The notes below the pieces were generated by a model, which saw only the letters and a list, made by a program, of their open reading frames with translations, ran no database searches and was not told where the DNA came from. Positions 9,246 through 17,110 of a stretch of DNA of 23,168 nt are shown here, piece by piece. The translations under genes and the position numbers were made by a program. The DNA is from Nemertoderma westbladi (Eukaryota; Xenacoelomorpha; Nemertodermatida; Nemertodermatidae). Positions within the stretch are counted from its first letter, which is position 1, and each line of letters opens with the position of its first letter. Location of the stretch: NCBI GenBank assembly GCA_032718475.1, contig JAUCBJ010004345.1, forward strand, positions 1 to 23,168, written 5' to 3'.

Positions 9246-10105
9246 ACTGCAAGGTGACACATTAGCACCATTACTATTTGTAATTGTGCTGGATTACGCA
9301 ATGAGGACGGCCACAAAGGGTGAAGACCTGGGATTCACACTTCAAGAACGCAGAAGTAGTAGATATCCGGCAACTACAGTCACAGACACCGACTTTGCGG
9401 ATTACATCGCCCTGCTCTCTAATACCCTAGCAGATGCACAGCTTCTACTAAATAAGGTGGAGAGGGCTGCTAAGGATGTTGGATTGCATATAAATGCTAC
9501 AAAGACCGAATTCATGACCTTTAATGTTGATGGAAACTTGACAACCATTGATAATAATCAACTAAGGAAGGTCGATGACTTCCAGTACCTTTGATCATGG
9601 ATAGAGAGTAGCAAAAAGGACATAGAAGTTAGGAAAGCAAAGGCTTGGGTAGCTCTATCAAAAATGGATACCATCTGGAAATCAGATCTCTCCAGGCACC
9701 TGAAGACTAAGTTCTTTCGAGCCACAGTGGAAAGTGTATTTTTATATGGGGGTGAGACCTGGACACTGACTAAATCACTTGAACAACGAATTGATGGTTG
9801 CTACACAAGACCACTAAGGGCAGCCCTAAACATCAGCTGGAGACAACACATGACAAACGCCGAGCTTTATGGTACAATACCACCTGTATCAACCACCCTC
9901 CGTGAACGCGTCATACCAATCTACTTTTCTGGCAACCAACTCATGGAAAGCGTAGTCATGGACAACTGGCCATAACATATATAGATCAACTTGAAAGGGA
10001 TACTGAACTTAGGAGAAACGAAATTACGACAACTATGGAGAATCGGGAAGCCTGGAGGGATCTCATTTCCACTGTCCGAGTCCACTGTCCGTAGTAGTAG
10101 TAGTA
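9246..10105 (+). pseudogene. 5'-truncated LINE copy B' (RT palm/thumb and C-terminal region)
   Basis: Near-identical (about 98% by eye outside indels) to the 3' third of LINE B on the opposite strand. It starts abruptly at ACTGCAAGGTGACAC within the LQGD box and ends with (TAG)4 at 10092-10103. Defects relative to B: FADD reads FADY (GAC to TAC at about 9402), so the second catalytic aspartate of RT motif C is lost; GGA to TGA stop at about 9594; a 42-bp in-frame deletion after ACCCTCCGTGAACGC near 9910, removing the counterpart of RLRFSGHCWRSKDE; and a 1-base loss just after it. The copy cannot encode an active RT. The 5' truncation is typical of incomplete target-primed reverse transcription. 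Confidence 0.92.
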
Positions 10106-10585
10106 TATAATATGCTCCCATCCATATGCTCCCCTAATTATTAACAAAATAGTTAGTCAAAAATTTCTGCCTATCTTGGCCTAAAAAAATGTTTTCAGCA
10201 GATATAAATCTCAATAGTGCCTAACGGTTACAACTGATAGGAAATCAGGAGAATACATAATGATGATAGCTTCTTTATAATGATGACAACATTCTACTTG
10301 AAATAGGGAGGAGCTATATTTTATGATTATCTTATTGTTAGTACAAACAGGTATCCATGTACTCAAGCCCCTCGTCCACCTCGCATTGAACTGAACTTAC
10401 ATAGACTACTGTTATATGCAATGCATTATATTCAACTCTCAATTATATTTAGCACAAAGCACAACCTCAAAGAACGGACTCAGTAAGAATAAATACCTAC
10501 CTATACTAATTCTACAAAAGATTATTGTTTGAGGCGCTCTTAAAGGAATCTTCATAAATAAAGCAGGTTGAATAGAATGTGAAGA
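10106..10585. other. AT-rich intergenic stretch, nothing recognised
   Basis: No repeats, RNA genes or coding similarity could be recognised between the tail of LINE B' and the next relic. Confidence 0.5.
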
Positions 10586-11034
10586 ATGTATGTAAGACAA
10601 TTCCAGATATATTTGAGCCTTGGGATTGTATTGAGTTATTGTTTCTTACAGCTATTGAATAACAACACAGTGTACTCTATGGTTGGAGAACTACACGATG
10701 CTCGATATATACATAGTGCTCCTTGGAAATTGTTATATTTTTCAATTTTGTACAACCCAGTTCCAGATGATGTGAAAATTGTTTTTTAAACTGCTTTTCC
10801 TATATCAATATTCTACATATATTACAGAGCATTATTGCGACATATAGTAAGAATAGTGTTAAATAACCATACCACATCTAAAATTGACCCCACCAGGTGA
10901 GAAAATTTAATTGGTAATGAGGGTTTGTGTGGCGAGCCATAACTAATGAAAGAGTTAGACTTAAAATAGCAGTACCATTAGCTATAGCTACTATAATTGT
11001 TTGTATGCATAATATTTGTATAATTACAGTGAAT
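10586..11034 (+). pseudogene. Probable relic of a second PIF/Harbinger transposase
   Basis: Four short matches occur in the order and rough spacing of a HARBI1-type nuclease. VGELHDARYIHSAPW (about 10690-10735) resembles the PGSxHDARxLxxSxLY box. TAFPISIFYIYYRA (about 10790-10830, after a stop) resembles the GDxAFPLxPxLxxPYR box but has lost the catalytic Asp. ITNERVRLK (about 10942-10968) resembles IEReFGxLK with residues missing. VCMHNICI (about 11005-11028) resembles the conserved LHNICI box. Several stops and frame changes intervene. No TIRs were found. Each match is weak alone; their joint order is the argument. Confidence 0.42.
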
Positions 11035-11484
11035 ATGGAATTTCTAATAATCATCATCTTTGCCATAATCTTATCTGGAAACTACAAGTATCAGGTTTCA
11101 GGTTCTATTGCATTTGATGATGATGACAATGCAATGACAATGAATCAATTATTGGATAACAATAGTACCCAATCAACATCTTCTTCACCCAACACATCGC
11201 CATCATCAAAGACAAAAGGCACAGGAGCACCATCCCCCACTACCAGTACCCCTTCAACACCTCCCACCACTCCATTTCGGACCACTCCTCCTCGGTCATC
11301 TCCTCCCCCTCGGCCATCTCTAGCCCCTCCTGGGCAAACTCCACCCCCACACCCCCCTATGACCACTCCACCACACCCCACTCCCCCTTGGAGTACTCCT
11401 TTTCCTACAGAACCTCCACCACCTCTGTCAATTATAACGGATATCACCTGGGATATTGTTGCTGATGATGAGTTAGTATTTTAA
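11035..11484 (+). CDS. Proline/serine/threonine-rich ORF of unknown function
   Basis: The open frame continues from the transposase relic. If read from ATG 11035 it begins MEFLIIIIFAIILSGNYKY, which resembles a signal peptide or membrane segment, then an acidic DDDDN patch, a Ser/Thr/Asn stretch, then about 70 residues dominated by Pro, Ser and Thr (many PPP and TPP steps), ending TWDIVADDELVF and TAA. About 150 codons remain open through C-rich low-complexity DNA. It could be the tail of the Harbinger-like relic, the 3' exon of a mucin-like secreted host protein, or chance. No catalytic motif. I assign no function. Confidence 0.35.
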   Translation: MEFLIIIIFAIILSGNYKYQVSGSIAFDDDDNAMTMNQLLDNNSTQSTSSSPNTSPSSKTKGTGAPSPTTSTPSTPPTTPFRTTPPRSSPPPRPSLAPPGQTPPPHPPMTTPPHPTPPWSTPFPTEPPPPLSIITDITWDIVADDELVF

Positions 11485-12098
11485 TTAAGAGGCAGGAAAT
11501 GTAAGTTAAAATGAACATGAGTAATCAAATCAAATTGTAAGTACAAAGGGCCTTTTCAGTGGTCTTTTAAAAGATAATGTTAGACCAAAGATAGCAAGCA
11601 GAACAGTGACCAAAGTTAGCTGCAGTTAGCTGCGTGTTAACACGAGTGGGGTCTTCATGCAGCAAAACTGCAAACCATCTTTACAAATAATTATAATTAT
11701 ACTATTTCTAGTTATATATTATTATATTGCCTTCCGACACACATACACAGAATGACACACACACAGACTTCGGAAAACAGCCATAGGAAAATTATAACAG
11801 TTTGCTGATAGCTTGAGGTTTTGACTCTCCCCAGATCTTGTAGTTCAATTTATCATGTAGCAGACTTTGGCGCAGCATGATAAGTGATTTCCAAATGTAG
11901 ACGTTAGTTATTTATTACCCTTACCTGACTTATTTCTCGTAAAGCCCTGAAACATACAATTATGTATCATCCCTATCAAAATATTTTATTTGCTTCCATA
12001 ATTAATTCGTTCACATATATAGAACCAATTCTAATTTTCGAATATCTATCATGTCTTGGGTGCTCATTCATGCTCGAAGGCATGTCAAAATATATAGA
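11485..12098. other. Intergenic stretch with a short CA-rich patch
   Basis: A CA-rich microsatellite-like patch lies at about 11738-11770. Otherwise nothing recognisable. Confidence 0.5.
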
Positions 12099-12500
12099 AT
12101 GGGCTATGGTGGCGTTAAGCGCAACACTTTCCGTAAATTAACAAGTCGAGATTAGTATTTTTGGATAGAGGATGTTAGACGTCAGAATTCAGTTTAGCTA
12201 ATTTGCATTCTAGAACTACAGGCCAAAAACAAGCTAGCTAGCCAACCCCTTGCCCAACTCTATGTTGGGCTATATGGCTGAGTATAAATGCAAACAATTT
12301 TTGTTCAAAATCAATTTTCAAATGAACATTTTCCTTATAGAGGGAAGGCTGGCAATTAATTTAAGAACAAATATATCCCCATTCTTATTTTTTAGAAGTG
12401 CTAAATTTTCATGAGAACAAAAAACTTTCATTTTTTAAAGAAACCAACATATACATAAACCACAATAAAATTTAGCTACTTTGTTATACACGTACACAAT
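12099..12500 (+). repeat. Left arm of the foldback element
   Basis: Inverted counterpart of ~12800-13190. The innermost recognisable match is near ACATAAACC-ACAATAAAAT (about 12454-12475), after which similarity fades. Confidence 0.85.
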
Positions 12501-12688
12501 TGTATCAATATTTGCGCGAATTATGACTGCATTCACTTGTGCAACTCATTCTGGATGTGTAATAAACCCTCCCAGTCAGTTAGCTATTTGTCTGGATGCG
12601 AGACTGGTGGGCCTTTAACAATAAATTTGATAAAATAAAAAAATATATATTTTTCAAATATCTCGAATCTAGGATATTACCACCCCAG

Positions 12689-12801
12689 GTGCGAAAGCTC
12701 TGTGCGAAATGGCTAATATTAAGCGACACTCTGAAGTATACAAGTTACTCCGTCGTTCTGGTATTATTAAATCTAAAAAATACTCATCCAGCAAATTTTA
12801 A
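12689..12801 (+). other. Short coding-like patch in the foldback spacer
   Basis: One plus-strand frame reads AKALCEMANIKRHSEVYKLL and then RRSGIIKSKKYSSSKF before a TAA at about 12799. The charged helical pattern looks more protein-like than the surroundings, but I recognise no family and see no upstream continuation. It may be a relic of the gene once carried by the parent element. Weak. Confidence 0.2.
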
Positions 12802-13190
12802 ACGTGATGAAAACAGAGTACCTGATTTTATTGCAGTTTATGTAAAGTTGGTTTCTTAAAAAAAGTGCAAGATTTTTGTTCTCATGAAAATTTAGCACAT
12901 TAAAAAAATAAAAATTGGGATATATTTGTTCTTAAATTAATCGCCGACCTTCCCCATATAAAAAAAATGTTAATTTGAAAAAAATGATTGCATTTATATT
13001 CAGCCAGAGGGCCCAACATAGAGTTAAGTAAGGATGGGCTAGCTAGCTGGTTTTTTGGCCTGTAGTTGTAGAATACAAAATAGCTAAACCGATCACCAAC
13101 TATATTCTGACGCCTAACATGGTCCTCTATCCAAAATACTATTCTCGTTAATTTACTGAAAGTATTGCGCTTAACGCCTCCAGAGCCCAT
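12800..13190 (-). repeat. Right arm of the foldback element
   Basis: Inverted counterpart of the left arm. A 96-codon minus-strand frame (13190-12900) runs through it but the equivalent left-arm frame is not maintained, so I treat it as non-coding. Confidence 0.85.
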
Positions 13191-13241
13191 ACTAATAGAA
13201 GACTATCATCATGTTTTTATTTTATAACTCAAGCTTGCTAA

Positions 13242-13260
13242 AGCCCGGTCCACAATTGAG
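13242..13260 (+). repeat. Left terminal inverted repeat of the Harbinger element
   Basis: 19 bp, immediately inside the TAA duplication, followed by CGATAAG. Pairs with 16354-16372. Confidence 0.92.
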
Positions 13261-13303
13261 CGATAAGAAACGTGCGATAAGAGAAAAGCGATAAGCCAAA
13301 GCA

Positions 13304-13450
13304 TTCACAATCGGTGATAAGAGCTCAACAATAAGCTGATTCGTTCACAACTGGTGATAAGAAATAAGCGATAAGGTGATGTGTTCACAACTGGCAATAA
13401 GAGATAAGCGATAAGAGGAGGGGTTCACAACTGGCGATAAGAGATAGGCG
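13304..13450 (+). repeat. Subterminal 40-bp array of TIR-like motifs
   Basis: TTCACAA followed by (C/T)GG(T/C)(G/A)ATAAG begins at 13304, 13344, 13384 and 13424, exactly 40 bp apart. The motif echoes the TIR itself (TCCACAATTGAGCGATAAG from 13249). Each unit also has a second GATAAG or (A/G)ATAAGCGATAAG block. Likely binding sites for the transposase or its MADF partner. Confidence 0.88.
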
Positions 13451-13839
13451 ATAAGGATCTTATCGCTGGTGATAAGGACTTGGAAAAATTTCCAAGTTTT
13501 ACCACTGGCGATAAGGATTAGCCAATAGAATGCGAAAGCCATATAATTATAAATCGCGTCAAAATCAAACCTTCAAGTACTCTCCTCACACACTGTCTGC
13601 CAGGGCTTTAACACAATTCAAAAGTCATAATAATTGCAGCTAATTTACAGACACATACCAATGTATTATTATACAGTAATACATCCTCTGCTGTGCCTTT
13701 CACTTTTCGTTTTAATTTCCCGTTTCAGTTAAGTAATTAATTGTTCTACGGCCAGTACATTGATTTCAACTTAGCCTAGTGAAATTATAGCCTAACATAA
13801 CCTGCATAGGCAATAGGCATATAGGCCTACTGTATAGAG

Positions 13840-14642
13840 ATGGATACTATAAACGTCAAGGCCTTACTAGTTGCTGTGGAGGAACACTCAACCTTTAACA
13901 TACGGCAAATAAGGAGTACAAAAACAACATTTGCTGCGCTAACTCCTGGAAATCAGTTAGTCAAGTGGTTGGAGTAACCGACCCAATATTGTGTGAGAAC
14001 CACTTTAAACAACTACGTTCCTCATCGGAAAAAAATTAAATCTGTTCGGCGATCGGGTTCTGTTGCTAAGAATGTTCCAAAATTTAAATTGTTTGAAAAC
14101 ATGCCGTTTTTGGATAAATATATGAAGGTGAGAAAGTATGTGAATAATTTGCTTGAAGGTGATGACGATTCGGTCAGTATTAGTGAAGATGTGGAGGATG
14201 AGGATGACATTGTCAATGACCTTATTTCTGAAGTTGACAATGGATTATTAGAAGTACATACTACCTCGGCATCGATCAATAAGAAACGGAAAGCCGTAAA
14301 AACGCCAGATCCCATCGACCAGGCACTCATCACCCATTTAAACCGAAAACCAGAAAGCCAAAAAGCCCAGTTGATTTGTATGGTGAAACAATAGCTACAT
14401 CCCTCAAAGAAATGGATGCACCAATGCAATCATTTGCAATGTATAAAATTCAGGAGGTCATGTTTCAAATTAAATGCGGAATTCTGAGTCATGGAGGTCT
14501 ACCAGCTGTTTCAAATCCACCGCCCCGGGTCCAGGATGTGTCGGTTTATTGTGGCTATTCTCAAGACTACTATGGTCAGGGTCAAATCCCACAGGGAACA
14601 AACGAAGAAGTAGTTGAAACTACAACATATATGAACTTATAA
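13840..14642 (+). pseudogene. MADF/BESS-like DNA-binding partner gene of the Harbinger element, frameshifted
   Basis: The start is ATG 13840 (MDTINVKALLVAVEEHSTFN). The MADF pattern continues in another frame: ANKEYKNN, then SWKSVSQVVGVTDPILCENH, then FKQLR, i.e. W and FxxLR at the expected spacing. A further frame change leads into KIKSVRRSG...FLDKYMKVRK, an acidic linker (DDDSVSISEDVEDEDD), a basic NKKRKAVK patch resembling a nuclear localisation signal, and after another shift LYGETIATSLKEM...SFAMYKIQEVMFQI, which resembles a BESS-type C-terminal helix pair. Three frame changes are needed (about 13900, 14030, 14380), so it is broken here. MADF proteins bind DNA; Harbinger partners of Myb/MADF type recruit transposase to the ends. 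The family call rests on pattern, not alignment. Confidence 0.72.
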
Positions 14643-14722
14643 TTAATCTAAGAATACAATGGAACACTTTATCTGAACTGAACTTAGTAAATCATATAGT
14701 ATATAAAATACGGGTATTAAAG

Positions 14723-14800
14723 TTTATTAATGGTTACCAATGTTTATTAAATTGACTTTATTTCGAGTTGCTAGTGCGACCTAAGTGTAATGTTAATAAA
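14723..14800. terminator. Convergent poly(A) signals between the two Harbinger genes
   Basis: AATAAA at 14795-14800 serves the plus-strand partner gene. On the minus strand AATAAA occurs three times (complement TTTATT at 14723, 14743 and 14757) about 115-150 bp past the transposase stop. The 3' ends would overlap. Confidence 0.5.
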
Positions 14801-14874
14801 ATACACAGTTACAGTCCATGGTTTACAATATCCATCTGCCAGGGCCTTTCCTTGATCAGATAAAAAGTAGTCTG

Positions 14875-16060
14875 CTAGCGCATCCCGCATTTCCAAAACA
14901 AATGCAGTAGAACACCCACCAATCGTGTAGCGCTTCTTAAAGTGCCAGCACCATGTCTCCAGTCACCAGGCCGAACAATACCAATTGCATCTTCACTATC
15001 CATGAAGTTCGATGGACAATAACGTGTATTAATATCCCTTTTCTTTAAAAAGTTGTGAAGGCAGCATATTGGCTTAACTTTATTGTCCACATTGCTGGGT
15101 GTTGCAATAATTGCCCGAAGAAGTATTCGCCATCTAGCCACCATTATTCCGAATGTATTCTCTATAATTCGCAGTGCTCGAGACAATCGGTAGTTAAAAA
15201 CCCTCTTTATAAGTTCTAAGTTACTTCCTGCATATGGTTTCAACAAATATGGTTTAAGAGGAAAAGCATCATCTCCTACGAGGAAGTAAGGAAGAGGAGG
15301 TTGACTTTTACCTGAAATAGTATATTCTACCGGCAGTTGTATGGTTTGTGACTCCAGACCCTTTCCCAGTGCTGATGATGAAAATGCGCCAGCATCACCT
15401 TCACGTCCATACACGCTCCAATATCAATATAGTTAAAACAGTAGTTTGCATCGCATCATGCAAGCAATAGCACACTAAAAAATTCCTTGTAGTTATTATA
15501 GTAGTCTGATCCCGATAACTTTGGTGCTTGAATACGTATGTGCTTGCCATCTATTGCACCAACACAGTGTGGAAAATTCCACAGTTTTTCAAAATTCTCA
15601 GATATTTCAACTATATCATTTTCAGTAGGCGGAGATAAGTACAATAATAATAATTTATTAATTTATTTAGCGATAATGGCTTCCACAAGGCAATACATGT
15701 CTCTGCGACAATATTACAGATGGTTGACTTTCCAATACGGAAACTAAGGGCAATTGTCTGTTGTGAGTCTCCTGTAGCTAAGTAACGAAGTGTTACAGCA
15801 AGACGTTCAAGGGGTGTAATAAATCTACGTCGTGATTGTTTAATAAGTTTGGGTTCTATTAGGTTGACAAGGAAATCAAATGTTTCTACGTCCATTCTGA
15901 AGTACCGAAAGAACATTTCTGTATCATAGTTCCTCATATCTTGAACGAGTTTGTGGAACTCACCAAAACATTCTCTTTGATAGACAGCGAAAATGGGCTT
16001 TACCCAAAAACGGCGTTTAGGCCTCCTAGCTAACAGGAGTAATGCCAAATGCCTATCCAT
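14875..16060 (-). pseudogene. HARBI1-like DDE transposase of the Harbinger element, frameshifted
   Basis: The start is MDRHLALLLLARRPKRRFWV (ATG at 16060-16058); an earlier in-frame Met at 16141 adds a hydrophobic stretch atypical of the family. The N-terminal part includes RRFITPLERLAVTLRYLATG and a helix-turn-helix-like FRIGKSTICNIV. After a frame change near 15630 comes the first catalytic Asp in HCVGAIDGKHIRIQAP. After a second change near 15420 come YGREGDAGAF, the second Asp in LVGDDAFPLKPYLLKPY, the Glu in IIENTFGIMVARWRIL, and CCLHNFL. All three DDE residues are present, about 370 residues overall, near normal length. This nuclease cuts at the TIRs with its Myb/MADF partner. Two frameshifts break it here. 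Confidence 0.93.
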
Positions 16061-16206
16061 GGTGAAATACCATAGTAATAATGTAAAAACATAATTAAAA
16101 ACTGTTATGAATTTACGAATAAGATACAGAATAAATAACATCCAGTAAAATACTGCAAGGAATTATAAATAATAAATAGGTAGTAATTTTAAGTACTGTA
16201 GGTGGA

Positions 16207-16372
16207 CTTTAATTGTGAACGATATAGTGATAAGATATTAGTGATAAGCTCTTATCGCCAAAATCTTATCTTTTAACACCTAGCTTATCGCGTATCTCTT
16301 ATCTGGTATCGCTTATCGCTTATCTCTTACCTCTTATCGTTTATCTCTTATGTCTCAATTGTGAACCAGGCT
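16207..16372 (-). repeat. Right TIR and subterminal GATAAG region of the Harbinger element
   Basis: The TIR is 16354-16372. Inward, the minus strand has repeated GATAAG-type words (about ten between 16225 and 16350) and a second copy of the TIR core GTTCACAATT at 16211-16220. Unlike the left end, the TIR-like motif is repeated only once and not at 40-bp spacing. Confidence 0.85.
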
Positions 16373-16375
16373 TAA

Positions 16376-17109
16376 AAGATACAAAACAACGGCTTAAAAA
16401 TTTGAAATCTTTATTAACTTCTGCTCTGCATAGGATATCAGATACGAAAGCATTTAAAATTGATGTGCAAGGAGGGGAGAGTTGGGGGGGGGGGGGGGGG
16501 GGGACGTTACCCCTATGCAGTATTTATAACATGGGGATGAAGTAACTGGGTTGGGAGGCGGTTAATGTCCTGGGGTGGCAGAGCCTGTTCCTACTCAATC
16601 ATATTTATAATATTTAATAAATAGTCGGCAGTTGTAATAATCTCAAACTATCAACTGGACTTTGATTAGTCCACTGAACCCCCCCCCCCCCCCTTGGTCA
16701 CAGTATCACTCATGGATTGTAATGTATATGCCCATATTTGGCTTTTTAGACTCACCTTGTCAGGCTTCATCCCGCAAAACAGCAAATGCTGGCAATTTCG
16801 TTTCCGCTTAACTTTAACAGTTTCTCACCAAAATGACGTTGTATCGTCTTCCCGCAAAAATGCCTCAGTGACGGTAGTATGAATACATATTATACAGCTC
16901 TGTGTTATTTCATGTAGAATGTATATCAGCTGGCATGTCACTAATTATTAACCCAGCAAAACCCAGACATCTAAAAACTCGAGGTAATTTATTCATATTT
17001 TCAGAACTAAGTCCAAATGGTCTAACTTAAACATAGTTTCAACAACAGTATCAAAACTTTAACCAATCTCGATTTATTAGGTAGGATACAAATGTAGTAC
17101 TTGGGCGCT
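16376..17109. other. Intergenic stretch with G20 and C15 tracts
   Basis: G runs from 16484 to 16503 and C from 16679 to 16693, about 175 bp apart. No coding similarity recognised. Confidence 0.55.
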
Positions 17110-17110
17110 A

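Larger units (their letters stand above)
12099..13190. mobile_element. Foldback-type element with terminal inverted repeats of about 395 bp
   Basis: The outer ends are ATGGGCT (12099-12105) and AGCCCAT (13184-13190). Read inward the arms align for about 395 bp (12099-~12500 against ~12800-13190): GGCGTTAAGCGCAA, TTTTGGATAGAGGA, ACTACAGGCCAAAAA, CTCTATGTTGGGC, TGCTAAATTTTCATGAGAAC, AAGAAACCAAC and ACATAAAC are shared, with substitutions and small indels. The middle (about 12500-12800) is unique. No clear target duplication was found. Arms this long relative to total length define foldback-like or long-TIR non-autonomous elements; the superfamily is unknown. The arm divergence suggests an old insertion. 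Confidence 0.85.
13242..16372. mobile_element. PIF/Harbinger DNA transposon, complete from TIR to TIR
   Basis: Termini: AGCCCGGTCCACAATTGAG at 13242-13260 and its imperfect complement at 16354-16372 (reads AGCCTGGTTCACAATTGAG on the minus strand), two mismatches in 19. Flanks are TAA at 13239-13241 and TAA at 16373-16375, the 3-bp TWA target duplication of this superfamily. Inside are two convergent genes: a MADF/BESS-like DNA-binding protein (plus) and a DDE nuclease (minus). Both ends carry many GATAAG words. Length 3131 bp. Both genes have frameshifts, so this copy is probably not autonomous, but its ends look intact and could be mobilised in trans. Confidence 0.93.

Noticed and set aside
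11145-11447. Glycine-rich minus-strand frame
   Set aside because: Shadow of the C-rich proline-coding plus strand.
12900-13190. 96-codon frame in the right foldback arm
   Set aside because: The left arm does not preserve the frame, so it is probably chance.
13304-13450. Regularly spaced repeats resembling a CRISPR array
   Set aside because: The repeats are inside a eukaryotic transposon, echo its own TIR, and the intervening sequences are themselves GATAAG-rich, not unique spacers.
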